The notes under the pieces were generated by a model. The model worked only from the letters and a program-made list of their open reading frames with translations, did not search any database and was not told where the DNA came from. Position numbers and translations under genes: made by a program. Below, one piece after another: positions 34,694 to 45,794 of a stretch of 64,000 nt of DNA. The number at the start of each line of letters is the position of its first letter. The stretch's first letter is position 1. The DNA comes from Medicago truncatula (Eukaryota; Streptophyta; Magnoliopsida; Fabales; Fabaceae), in NCBI RefSeq assembly GCF_003473485.1, contig NC_053047.1, forward strand, positions 31,544,972-31,608,971, in the 5' to 3' direction.

Positions 34694-37600
34694 AATGAAT
34701 GCACAACAAATTATAACGAAACTTCAAACTGACCCAATTGAGGTTTTTTCAGTGGTTCGATTAGCATTTCAGATTTTAATTAATTCTTCTTAAAAATTAT
34801 TTTTGCCTCATTCATACTTCTTAATCAATAATAACATCTATATATATTTTTTTTTATTTCAAATTAGAACTATGCTGAGGTTGATCAAAGGTTTGTCAAC
34901 AAAAATCATCACTGCCTCAGGGGTACATGGAAACTTTTAAACGAAGAAGGAGGATTTCATGAACTCAAGTTCAACAAAAACTCATATATTCCAACAATAA
35001 CAGATGGTTGGGCGGAGATTAAGGAATACCACGAAATTCCTGATAATGTTGAAGTTGTGTTCTCTTTCTATGACATAGATCTCTTTGCCATTTGCATGTT
35101 AAGAGAAATTGATGATCCAAAGACATTACCGAAATTTCATAGTCGTAGTCTCCTTCCAAAAGAAACATTTTTCTTTGATTAAGGGGTTAATGATATGCTC
35201 TTGAAAAGGCCTACAATCGTTAAGTTCATCAATTATATAATTATTACTATACATTTTTAATATTTTTTATTTTGTTTTCTATATTTTAATATAAGTGTAT
35301 TAATATTCCTTATTTCCTTTAATTTTTTGTTTTCTATATGTCATACCCTAAATTTTGACCAAAGATCCCACGGACGTGCATCGTTTGACTCTGGTCGATC
35401 TCATGATTCAGTGAAAATTTCGGCAGGGAGGTATTTTAAAATACCTCATTTTTGTTCCGATTGCAGGCACTTTTCTCTCCTTTCATTTCATTATCTAACT
35501 TCCGTCTTTTAATTTTAATTTTAAAGTTAGTTACTTTTTAATATTTAATAAATGTTTATTTTCCGTTTTTTGTCCAACGAAGTCAATAAGTCCGAAAATT
35601 TCAGCAAGGGTCCATTTTTCTTTTTTTCATTTCTTCTCCGTACGCCACATGTTTAGGCAAATTCATAGGGTCAAAGTTTTGTTGCCAAATCCAGCAACTC
35701 AGTAGTAATCTCTGCAAGTTATTTCCTTGTTCTATCCAACCCTAATGCTATAAAAGCAAACCTGCAAAATACAGAAAAACAAAAAAAAAGCCTAGCCGCA
35801 AACAAAGAAAAACGGACAATTTCCACAACAAAAAAAACATTAGAAAACCCTAGCCGCAAACTGCATCCCAAGACCGAATCAAAGAAACCTGCATCAACAA
35901 AATTTATAACACAATAACAATCCCAAAACCTCACACAAATTCCTCACAACCAATCAACTCCCAAATCCGAACCAAAAGCACAACCGACGGGTCCAGGCCG
36001 AGTTTGACTCAACAGCCCCCAAGTTTAAACCGAAGGTGCAACAGACAGATCCGGATCGAATCCAACCTTGCAAGTTCCGATCCAAAACACCACCGTTCCG
36101 ACAAAGGTAGGTTAAACTTTCTCTCTTAGATCTAGGTTCGAATGTTAGGTTCTTGAATGTTTTAAACTTAAAATTGAAACCAGAAGAAGGAGTAGAGTAA
36201 ATTAGAAAGAAAAAAAAATAAAAAAATAGCTTTAGGGTTCCGGCGCGGAGGTGCCGTCGCACCGGCCGGCCAACCACCGCCGGAACCCCCCTTACCTCCG
36301 CCGGAGATGATGAAGATTCGCCGGAATCTTCATGTAGAAACCCAGAAAAGAAGAACAGAAAAGAGAGAGACCGTGAGTTTAGAGGAGGAAGAGAGAGAAA
36401 TGACTTGAGAAAATGAAAGAAAAAGGGTCTTACACCCTATATATATCAATCCGAACCGGGCGGGTCTAACCGACCCGCCCACGACCCGTTTTTTGCTTAA
36501 GCCCAATCGTTTTTTTATTCACTACAGTTTCGCTAGTTATACCCCTGTTTTACTTTCTACACCTCTTTCATTTTTGAAAATCTCTCTAAAAATTACAAAA
36601 ATATGTTTTGCTTTGTGTTAATTGTTTATTTACTGTTTTGTCATTATTATTGTAGTATATTTGAATCATCTCATGCATATTTAATTTTTTGTTATTTTAT
36701 TTCATTGGTATTATTTTTAGTATGTATAATTAGTTTTTATTTCTTGCTATTATATCTCTCTTGAGACCATAGAATGTATCTAGGAGTTGATGTAATAATG
36801 TAGGTAACACAAGCACCGACACATGCACCGACACTATCCCACTTTATTTACCGCTTTACGCTTATTTTTTATTGTTTTACGCCGTTACGCTAGTATACCG
36901 TTTAGTTTAGAAAAAAATCATTTTACCAAAAAAACAAATATGCAAAACTCCAAAAATATTTTCTTAATAAACCTTGGCTTGTAACCCAAGTGTCTTTTTT
37001 TCCTTTTATTTTCTTAATCAAATGCTTAATTGAATTAATATTCATAATAGACTTGATTTTCTTGTAATTAAAATTTTACCAACCTCACCTTATTTTCTCT
37101 CATGCCTTGAGGCCTCTTATCCCTTCTTAAAACCATTTTCTAAAATCTAAAATCAACCAACCCACCAAAAAGAAACTTTTTAGGTGAACTACATTGGTTT
37201 TGATCCCTTTTCTTTAAGGGTATGTAGGCATAGGATTTTTATCCTTCCAAATCAAATAAAAATAACCAAAAACATACTTCTTCTCCCCCCATTCTTTCAC
37301 TTAGATCTTTTAGGTAATAATTTTCAAATAAGCAATGAATTTAGCACAAGATAAATTAGGTAAGAGGTTCCTACGGAATACCGTAGACGCTTAGGGTGCT
37401 AGCACCTTCCCTTCGCGTGACCAACCCCCGAATCCAAAGTCTCGATGAGGGTTTTTTACTCATTTTTTCCCTTCCCACGAATAAAAATCGAGAGTTCAAA
37501 GATTGACGATTCAAATCAATTAATGGTTTGATATCCGAAAATCAAGAGCACACTATATTTTAAATATAATTACATGTTCTGTCTAACTTTAATTTTTTTA

Positions 37601-37889
37601 TTCTACAGAGAATTTCAGACCATTTTGGTGAGTTTCTAAAAAAAAAAAGTATGAGATGCTTGCTTGCTGCCACGATCAAGGAAAATTTGAAGCGTTTCAA
37701 GTCTTTATTTGTAACAATAAAAAATCGAATGTTGAATTGGGAGTGGGCTGGGACAAATTATGCCGAGCAAATAATTTCCAGCCAGGAATCATCCGATTCA
37801 AATTTACTACAAATAGTCCTCATTGTATGTGCCATGTTTATCAACTCTCCGTCCATGGATCAGGGTCTACTTCAAATACTATTCAGTGA
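34694..37889 (+). pseudogene. B3-domain protein gene 1 in the Helitron, interrupted by a solo LTR
   Basis: A gene for a protein with two B3-like DNA-binding domains (REM-like) can be traced. A short first exon from ATG 34694 (MNAQQIITKLQ) ends at a likely GAG|GT donor near 34741. The second exon starts near 34868 and carries the N-terminal B3 domain (LKFNKNSYIPTITDGWAEI). A TAA at 35180 interrupts it just before a potential donor near 35220. The next exon starts near 37609 and has the C-terminal B3 part (VELGVGWDKLCRANNFQPG), ending at TGA 37887-37889. The A11 run at 37638-37648 shifts the frame within this exon. The 2.2-kb solo LTR lies in the intervening presumed intron. DNA binding is expected of B3 domains; the target is unknown. 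Confidence 0.7.
35334..37557 (+). mobile_element. Solo LTR of an Ogre/Tat-like Ty3-gypsy element, with CTATA TSD
   Basis: The LTR runs 35339-37552 (2214 bp), beginning TGTCATACCCTAAATTTTG and ending AATCAAGAGCACA. It is flanked by exact 5-bp duplications CTATA (35334-35338 and 37553-37557). The 3' portion contains ACGGAATACCGTAGACGC and GGTGCTAGCACCTTCCC, phrases I associate with LTRs of large legume Tat/Ogre elements (from memory, not checked). No internal region remains, so this is a solo LTR that inserted after the Helitron acquired the B3 gene. Confidence 0.88.
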
Positions 37890-38383
37890 AACTTATGTAT
37901 TTATTATGTGCTTTTATTAAATAAATTAACAATTATGTAATGTTGTTGTGTTAACTAGACTATTTTTTTTATTTGAACCTAATTATTGTGTAATATTTTA
38001 GTACAACTCTTTTAATTAGCATTTTATTTGTGTAACTTAAACATTATAATGTTTGTATATTACCTTATATTATTAACAACTTTTATAAATAATGTTTATT
38101 GCTTATTACATGTAAGCTTTAATGCAGCTCATACACTGTTACAATATGCCAACCAACCGTCATTGACTATTCAGCCACCAACAGAGGCGTGTTCAGCCTT
38201 ATTTCAGCCTTTGCATCTTCCAATAAGTGTAACAGTTGCTTTTCACATATCTTATTCTACTACTTTTCATTATCTCTACTTCATACATACAAATAGACCT
38301 TCCATCAAAAACCAACTCACTTATTTCAGTATCATATTTTTCATTCAAATTGTTATAAACATTTAACTTTCAGTCCACTAACA
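37890..38383. other. Spacer between the two B3 genes
   Basis: AT-rich. An AG acceptor followed by ACACTGTTACAATATGCC near 38120 could mark a small extra exon, but no domain is recognisable. Confidence 0.4.
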
Positions 38384-39349
38384 ATGGAGTCCAGCGCTTC
38401 CTCTATCAGTGAACTACCATCAAATCAAAGAAAAGGGCAATCCAGCAGAGCTCCGTTGATGACAATTGAATCCAATAGACCTTCTTTCTTATCTGTTTGC
38501 ACAGAGGTATTACTAACATAACTTAATAAATTTTCTCAATATCTCTTTCTTCAGTTTTATTTACATGCTACACCACTAACATACTTTATTTTATTTTCTA
38601 GATTATTTGCGAATTAGATCCACTTTTTGTTGCAGAATATTTCGATGAACTACAAGAACAATGGATGCTACAAGATGGTATTGGCAATTGTCATCAAGTT
38701 GAATTTAACAAAATCCTCACCATACCAATACTTACTACCGGTTGGCATCAATTTAGAGATTTTTATCATATCACATTGAATCCACTTATGTCTTTCACAT
38801 ATTTAGGTCATAGTGTATTCCAAATCAAAATATTCGATGGTTCTACACCAAAAAATGAATATCCACATTACCATAGATTGACTACTTGCATTACTCGAGA
38901 TCTAACATATCCACTTGTGTCTACTTGCATTACTCACAGTTCCAAAAAATTCAATAATTAGTTCAAAATTGGTAAGCCTTTATATATTTATATTTTATTT
39001 TCTAATATTACTTATTACAGATTCCATTTTATACAACTCTATAAAAATTTCACTATGTTATATCATTTCTTTGGTGTTACAGATTTTACCAACTGATCTT
39101 GGCAACTTTTTACAAGCTAAAAACCATGAATATCTTAGATTATGTGGAACAGCTAACAACGTCACAATATGTAAATTGCTATTTATAAATGATCCACAAA
39201 CAAATACCACAATTGTTATAATTGGAAGTGGATGGAGAAGATTTTGCTTAAGTAATCGCATTGCTCCTGGGACTCTTCTAGAATTTAAGTGTGACTCTGT
39301 CATGGCAAAAAACATCATTATTGTATTTAGATTAACTAGACAATACTAA
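38384..39349 (+). pseudogene. B3-domain protein gene 2 in the Helitron, frame-disrupted
   Basis: Paralogue of the preceding gene. Exon 1 38384-38506 (41 codons, MESSASSISELP), exon 2 from 38602 to about 38971, exon 3 39083-39349 (88 codons and stop). Exon 2 has the N-terminal B3-like domain (VEFNKILTIPILTTGWHQF), which aligns with gene 1 at P-x-I/L-T-x-GW. Exon 3 has the second domain (GSGWRRFCLSNRIAPGTLLE), which aligns with gene 1's GVGWDKLCRANNFQPG. The exon 2 frame reaches TAG at 38959. Joining exon 3 in frame requires a frame change near 38930, where CTACTTGCATTACTC is locally duplicated (38881 and 38922). It is therefore probably a recent pseudogene, although an alternative splice is possible. 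Confidence 0.72.
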
Positions 39350-39622
39350 AAGTCTACTATTCTTATTGCTAAATTTATTGTGTAACTTTGACTATCAAAT
39401 GTTTTCCTATGTACTTCTTACAATTAATTTATATTTCCTTTTCTTTATAATTATTACTACTGTTGTAGCAGGGTCTTTTGAAAAGATCAAATTGGTGCCT
39501 AATAAAGCAACTTTCCGCAAGTATCTACTTCTAATATATGAAAGCAACTCATTTTTTCACTATCCTCAATAAACGTAATTATTTTGGAACGTACCCTGTC
39601 GATAAGCTCGGCGAAGCCGCGC

Positions 39623-39655
39623 TACCCGTGCTGTAGCACGGGTATCTCGACTAGT
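39623..39655 (+). other. Helitron 3' terminus: hairpin, CTAG, T
   Basis: TACCCGTGCT (39623-39632) pairs with AGCACGGGTA (39635-39644). TCTCGA separates the hairpin from CTAG at 39651-39654, and the next base is the host T. The hairpin acts as the rolling-circle termination signal in Helitrons. Confidence 0.93.
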
Positions 39656-40129
39656 TTTATAGTTGGTGGGAGTATAAATAATTAGACACAAGTGGATTCG
39701 GTGTATTGGTTTATGGATAGTGAGAGAATGGGCTGCTGACCCGAACCAAGCAAATAGAAGTGCCAGAGTCATATAAAAAGAGTGTTTATACATAGACACA
39801 CATAGGTGGCATACACCCCTTAAACCCCCACATATAAATGTAACATGTGGCAATGTGGGTCCAAAATAACTACTTATCCTTTGTTTCACATTACCAAAAT
39901 AACCTCCCACATGAGTGTATACAAGAGTGGTATGAAAAAAAAGGATGTCTATCTATATTTTCTCTATAAAAAGAGGGCGCTACACACTAGCAGGACATTC
40001 ACGTTTTGGCAGAAAGGAGTTCACGATTTGGAGAGACAAGGGATCACGATTGGGAATTCACGAGATGAAGAGAAGAGCTGACGACATGCACATCAACAAC
40101 ACCAATTGAAAATAGATTCAGGAGCAACG
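39656..40129. other. Flank right of the Helitron, no gene seen
   Basis: Non-coding. A TATA-like CTATAAAAAGAGGGCG near 39962 may belong to the repeat that follows. Confidence 0.4.
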
Positions 40130-40893
40130 TCGGCAACTACGAAACTCTCAGTTTTGTTTTATTTATGTTGTTTATTTCTATGAACATGAGTAGCAAATTC
40201 TTTTTTGGTTGAGACCTAGATGAATCTGATGTAATTTTATGGGAACCTTAATGTGTTGAACTCCTTTGAATATCAATGAAAGTCTAATCTTTATTCATAT
40301 TACTTTATATTTAATGCTTTTTGTATGTTTATCATCGACTCCTAACCCTAGCTTTATGAATATGCAAATTGATTTTAGAGATTGAATGACCACTAACCCT
40401 GGCTTTTGACTCTGAACTAGGTAATAAGTTTAACCTAAGTAATCAAGCTAGAGATAGATCATTATTAGATTATGACATAGGGATTAACGTTCTGTTAAAA
40501 CCTCCAACGGTTTCAAATTCACTTAAGAGATTAAGGGTTGTTACTTGCGGGGAGAATTCTAGGTCAAGAGATTGGGTAAAGTTAATTTGTTAATCTGTCG
40601 TGAAGTTAGATAATCATTGATTGAATTAGGAGTGCAAATTACCATAGGAGAACTTCGGAGGATTCGAAGGTCTTAACCATACTTCTCTCTAATATTCTTA
40701 AAACCAACTTTTATTGTTTTTATTTATGTTTACGTTACAAAAATCAATTCAACTGCCTAGGGCAACCTTTGAATTTAATACATCATTTATTTTAACGCTT
40801 TTATCGAGTAGAAATCGAAACAGTCCCTGTGGATACGAACTTATAAATTTTATTACTTCGATATATTTGTAGTACACTTGCTAAAAGTCTATC
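40130..40893. repeat. Interspersed repeat ending ...TCTATCA
   Basis: Non-coding sequence whose last part (CAGTCCCTGTGGATACGAAC through AGTACACTTGCTAAAAGTC) is a repeat phrase I recognise from plant genomes. Its reverse complement is related to 7546 onward. Superfamily not determined. Confidence 0.5.
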
Positions 40894-41934
40894 AGTGGAG
40901 CAAAATAATCAAGCAACCAAAAATAAAGTTGGTGACAGTTATAAACACAAGCAAAAGTAGAAAACAGTGAGAGAGCAGCTCTCCGTTCCACTATAATGAT
41001 GAATAACTTTACAAAGAGATATCAAAAGGTTACAAGAATTAGTCTTCAAACCTAATTCTACCAAAAGTCTTAATCTCTTCTTGTGACCAAGAGACTCAAT
41101 CCTAATAGTGTTTTCCAAGGTGAATCAATCTCAACCCTAGTGTTTGTTGTCAAGAGCAAACTCTACAACCCCTAGTTTTTGTGTTGGTTTCTAAATTCTA
41201 AACCCTTGTTTTAAGTTTTCTACTCTCTCAAGGTTTACATATGATACAATTATAGAGAAATATAACTTGTAAATTTGGAACGAATATCACATTGAAGATG
41301 CGTTTCTTTTTTTCCTTCCCAGGGAAAGAATACTTGCATCAAATATTCTCTTTCAAAAATATATTTGCATCAAATCTTCCTTCATACGGTACAAAAATAT
41401 ATGTACATAAATATATTTTCAGCATAAAATATATTTGAAACAAATCTTTTATATTTTTAGCAACAATATTCTTCACCCATCAAATTTTGAGTCATACTAC
41501 AATATGTTTTGATAAACGATACTTATTTTACTATTAAAATCAACCAAATTAATCATTTTCTTGAGAACAATGTACAACTCAAATGTGACATTTAGTTTGA
41601 GACGGATGAAATATACAACTACAAATAAAAATCTTTAAATTTTAGATGTATTTTACTTGTCAATCATGTACCAATTGCTTATTTTTAACTCAAGTGATAC
41701 CATTTGATAAGTTAAACAAGTCACATTTCAATTGATAAAAATGTCAAAATTAATAGGTCGGGTTTTATGATTGGGGTTTAGTCCCGACTATTTTTTGTGT
41801 GTGTATGAATATATTTACTTGTTATTGTGATTTTATCTATTTATATAAAGATATTTTTTATTTATATTTTTATAAAAAGTAAGATTTTATGTAGAAGATG
41901 AGAAACATGGTTGAGGCAATTATCGGACACCAAG
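40894..41934 (-). repeat. LTR-like sequence in reverse orientation plus AT-rich flank
   Basis: On the minus strand this reads like the R/U5 part of a copia-like LTR: AGAGTAGAAAACTT, CAAGGGTTTAGAAT, CTAGGGGTTGTAGAG, then TTGTAACCTTTTGATATC and GGAACGGAGAGCTGC. Upstream (41290-41470) AT-rich AAATATATTTG repeats resemble those near 8900-9130. No coding region; ends not defined. Confidence 0.35.
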
Positions 41935-43142
41935 GGTGTGTCTAGTAAAAATAAGCTATAAGTTAGCTGATAGCTGATAGTTAAAAAGCTAGCTTATTAA
42001 AATTAAAGTGTTTGGTAAAATTAGCTGTTTGAATGACAAATAAATATAAAATGACATAAAAGGACATATTTGTTTATTTTTATTTCTTTATAAATCACAT
42101 ATATGTTTTTTTTTCTCCTAATGTATTTCTTTTTAATATTTCAAATTATTTTCATCTCAAAGATGATAAATGTATTTTATGAATTTAATTGACATTTTTT
42201 TAACAATTTTTTTACGAATATAAAAGGAAATTAAATGACATGTTTGTTTATTTATTTTTTATAAATTATATGTGTAATTTTTTTTACTTAATGTATTTAT
42301 TTTTAAATATCAAAATTTATTTTCAATTACTTTCAACTCTAAAATAATAAACGTGCTTTATGAACTCAATTGACATTTTTTATTCAACAAATTTTAATTT
42401 TTTTTGACGAATTTTATTTAACTAACTTAGCTTCACAATTCTTGTCAAAAAAAAACTTAGCTTCACAATTTATTTATTATTATATTATATTTAAGATTAA
42501 ATACTACATTAGTTAAAAGCAATGTCATAAAAAAAAAAGTGAACAACAAAATATAAAAAATCTCTAAAAAAAAATATATAAAAAAAGTATATGTGCGTGT
42601 CGGTTGGTTGCTTAAGCTATAAAAACGACTAATACCTCAAATTCGTCTTTGAATTTTTAAAAATAGGTCAAATTCATCCCTGAATTTTGCAAAATAGCTA
42701 TTTTGTCCTTGAATTTACAAAATGTCAATCAAATCAGTCCCTCCGTTAAGTTGGTCTGTTAACGGAGGTGACATGCAACGTTAACCTCTTACAAGGCTTA
42801 CCACGTCAGATGCCACACAAGCAGGGACCAAATTGATTGATTTACAGAACATTGCCAATGACCAAATTGATGGATTTTCAGAAAATTGTCAATGGCTCTT
42901 TCTCCTCTTTCTCATTAACGACTCTTTCTCCTCTTCCTCATTAACGACTCTTTCTTCCCCAAATATATAATTTGAAACCCTGATGTTATAATTTGTCACC
43001 TAGAGTTAAAAATCCCCCAAATTTCTTCCATGAATTGATGTCAATGTTCTTCCCCAATTCAAAAAACTTAAAACCCTAATTTTTTTGATTCAATTCGAAA
43101 TTCAAAAATCAGTGGTCATTGTTGAAGATTCAGTGTTCAGAA

Positions 43143-43491
43143 ATGATGGGTGGTGGGTGTATGGGCAAAAACAACTACAACAGTCGGTCTTCATCTTCAA
43201 GCTCTATGTACAATGATGAGGTTAGAGAGCTTCAATGTTGGTGTCCTAGAATTTGTGTTGTAAGAAAAGGCAACACTGTCAACAATGGTTATGTGATGTG
43301 TGAATGATTTGTTTAAATAGTACAAATTTTGTCTTCTGCTTGTATAGGATGATGGTGAAAATTGTAAATTTTTTGTGTGGGTTGATGAAGCTGAAGAACT
43401 ATGCTATTTTAAAAACAACGGTGCTCGTCATGGAAGAAATGCAAGGTTGATGGAGAAGCCAAAGGATGGGTTATTGAGTTGCTTAGGATAA
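43143..43491 (+). pseudogene. GRF-type zinc-finger protein fragment inside the MULE
   Basis: ATG at 43143 opens a 55-codon frame with a Ser-rich stretch and a CWC pair (ELQCWCPRICVVRKG) ending at a stop near 43305. After a likely intron ending TGTATAG| near 43348, a second frame reads DDGENCKFFVWVDEAEE, the C-terminal half of a GRF zinc finger (C..FxWxDE), stopping at 43489-43491. The central NPGR-like part is eroded or the intron donor is misplaced (one candidate lies at AATG|GTTATG), so function is doubtful. GRF fingers bind nucleic acid in other proteins. Confidence 0.6.
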
Positions 43492-44083
43492 AGGTTGATG
43501 GAGGTTAGGTTGATTACGCTATTTTTGGAGGGCAAGGTTGATGGATAAAGTTGATTGTGTAGGAAGTGAGCTTAGGTTGATTATGATATTGATATGAGTA
43601 TTTTGTTTTATTGAGTTGTTTAAAATGCTATTGTATTGTGCCAAGTTCATGTAATGTTGTAATGAAAAGAGGTTGTCAATGAATGAATCAAACCTTTATG
43701 TAAAAAAAATTCAATCAAATTGGTCCTTGAATTATATATGTATCCATCATATCGATCCTCAAATTAGTGAAAATACCATCAAATAGGTCCTTGAATTTTC
43801 ACAACAGATATCACTATGATCCTTGGTGCATACATTTGCTGAACAAAGTAAAAAGTAAAAGACAGACACTTTGATTATAAAAAGACAGACATTTGCATAC
43901 CATCATAAGTCATATATTTGATGTTCATAAGTCATTACATAGCCAAAAAAAATAACATTACATAGCCATCAAGTCATCAAATCATTTGACGTTCTTAAGG
44001 GATTACATATCCAAAAAAGCATAAACTAAACAAGTCCAAAAAGCATTAGTTAAACTAGTCCAAAAGCATAATTTAAACATGCA

Positions 44084-44286
44084 TCAATGCTTTGGAAATC
44101 CTTGAGTTGGGATAAACTCCATGTATTGGGGTTGAGTAGAAGCGGATGACCCATAATTTGGATTTGGAAGTCTAATAACTCATGGAGCAGTTGGATTTTG
44201 TGGAGCAGGACACCTCAGTGGTGTTTGTTTATGCATGACATTTGAAATCACTGGTCCTCTCATGCCATATCTCCTTGTACTCATTC
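44084..44286 (-). pseudogene. Terminal-exon remnant, possibly the C-terminal tail of a MuDR-family transposase
   Basis: On the minus strand an acceptor TTATTTGCAG is followed by a reading MSTRRYGMRGPVISNVMHKQ and a Pro/Gln/Ser-rich tail ending with a stop at 44084. An in-frame TGA interrupts it about 36 codons in. I associate this low-complexity tail with C-termini of plant Mutator transposases, but this is recall, not a search. Confidence 0.4.
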
Positions 44287-44868
44287 TCTGCAAATAAAAT
44301 CAATCATATCAGCCCTTAAATTATAACAAAATCCATCAAATTAGTCCTCAAATTATGACAGTAAGTCTCAAATCGATCTAGGACAACACATGTAATAGAG
44401 GGGTATAATTGGAAACACAGGAAAAATTACACTGAAAAGTTAAATCTCGAATTTTTACCATTTTCATCAATTTAGTCCTTGTACACGTGGCTGCCTTGTT
44501 GACACGTGTACAGGACAACACGGCATGCAAGAAGACACATCATCACCACTAACAGAACTTTTGGACGGAGGGACCATTTTGATGGACGTCTGTAAAATTC
44601 AGGGACTAAATAGATATTTCGCAAAATTCAAGGACGAATTTGACCGATTTTTGAAAATTCTAGGAAGAATTTGATGTATTAGTAGTCCTATAAAAACATG
44701 GGAACGTGGGTAGTTTATTTTTCTTTTATAAAATTTAAAATTGATGTAATAAGGTTAAAATTGGAAAAAGTTATAAAAAGCTACCCGCTATAAGCTAAAA
44801 ATTTAGTTGAAATAGCTTTTCAAAAAACGTTATAAGTTAGTGGGAAAAACTTTTTACCAAACAAAGCC

Positions 44869-45156
44869 TAAGTTTCGATCACGACAGATTTTTGGACTTG
44901 AACTTGACCCTAACATAAATGGTCAATAGGTTATAGGTATGCTGAGTTAATGCTAATAACTTGTCTTGAAATATGAAAAATCAAATTTAATACACATACA
45001 AACAAGAAATAATTTGGTAATATTGACACACAAACTAAACTCATTAATTGCACTAACAACATTTCTTAAGAAATATACAAAATGCAAAGAATGCTTACAT
45101 ACATGGACGGAGAGAGTCGATAGCAAATGAATGTAGCTTACCAATTACAGACGAGT
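44869..45156. other. Short intergenic sequence, no gene seen
   Basis: AT-rich, no coding signal. Confidence 0.4.
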
Positions 45157-45382
45157 GTGGTTATGGTGCATAAGGAAATCCTTATGCACCCTACATAAAT
45201 TCAGAAATGGTTTTGGAGTACAACTCATAGAAACCATTTCCGAAACAAAATTGTTTTGGCATAATTTTATGCAGGGTGTTGAAAACCATTAAATACATCT
45301 AATGGTTCTGGAGTACAACTCAAAGAAACCATTTCTGAATTTATGCAGGGTGCATAAATATTTCCTTATGCACCATAACCAC
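45157..45382. mobile_element. MITE with 23-bp perfect inverted ends
   Basis: Starts GTGGTTATGGTGCATAAGGA and ends with its exact complement TCCTTATGCACCATAACCAC. Internally, GGAGTACAACTCA and AGAAACCATTTC occur twice, so the arms hold partial direct and inverted repeats. ATTACA lies just outside both ends (45144-45149 and 45387-45392), a possible target duplication. Non-coding. Confidence 0.85.
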
Positions 45383-45794
45383 GCCCATTACAAACTACCT
45401 CACTACTTTTCAACATGTCTTATTCACAAAGTTTAAAATGAGATTCTCTTAACAATTGTTCGAATATCATTTCTCTAATTTTTTTACTATACAATTAGAT
45501 AAACCCACCAAGTTTTATTTACACACAATATTTCTCTAAAATAATCAAAACTATGGTAGTGAAAGAAGTTTCTCTACCATAACATCATAAGTTTTGATTA
45601 TTTCAAAAAGAGATAAGATAAGAATAGATTTGACGCAAGCATACTATGAAAATTTTTAATGAACTTATCTAATCTTAAGGATAAAAAATTAGTCCAAGTT
45701 GAAACAATACTTCAAGTGAAACTATACAAACCTTTTACCAAAATATACTTCTAAAAAAGTGCAAGCTTTCTCTATTTAAAATTAAGACATGATC

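Larger units (their letters stand above)
23614..39654 (+). mobile_element. Helitron carrying RPA-like, Rep-helicase and two B3-domain genes
   Basis: The 3' end is clear. TACCCGTGCT-GT-AGCACGGGTA (39623-39644) forms a 10-bp-stem hairpin, followed six bases later by CTAG (39651-39654) and then T, matching the plant Helitron rule (hairpin, CTRR, insertion between A and T). Inside, all on the plus strand: an RPA70-like gene, a Rep/PIF1-helicase pseudogene and two B3-domain pseudogenes. The 5' end is uncertain. TCTCCCTCCTATTATACC at 23614 resembles Helitron 5' termini but is preceded by T rather than the expected A. Total about 16.0 kb, of which 2.2 kb is a later solo-LTR insertion. Confidence 0.85.
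42617..44697. mobile_element. Mutator-like element carrying a GRF zinc-finger fragment (Pack-MULE-like)
   Basis: The element (about 42627-44687, 2061 bp) starts GACTAATACCTCAAATTCGT and ends GAATTTGATGTATTAGTAGTC, with inverted arms of about 150 bp (TGAATTTTGCAAAATAGCTA mirrored at 44.6 kb). CTATAAAAAC occurs on both sides (42617-42626 and 44688-44697), a 9-10-bp target duplication. Cargo: a plus-strand GRF zinc-finger fragment at the left and a minus-strand terminal-exon remnant at the right. No MuDR transposase core is present, so it depends on another copy. Confidence 0.88.
41935..44868. mobile_element. hAT-like fold-back element, copy 2, split by a Mutator element
   Basis: The left end GGTGTGTCTAGTAAAAATAA and the right end (reverse complement GGCTTTGTTTGGTAAAAAGT) match each other and the copy at 3770-4627, including internal AAATGACATAAAAGGACATA and AGCTATAAG-rich subterminal zones. 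The Mutator element at 42627-44687 is nested inside it; without that it is about 870 bp, the same size as copy 1. Confidence 0.7.
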
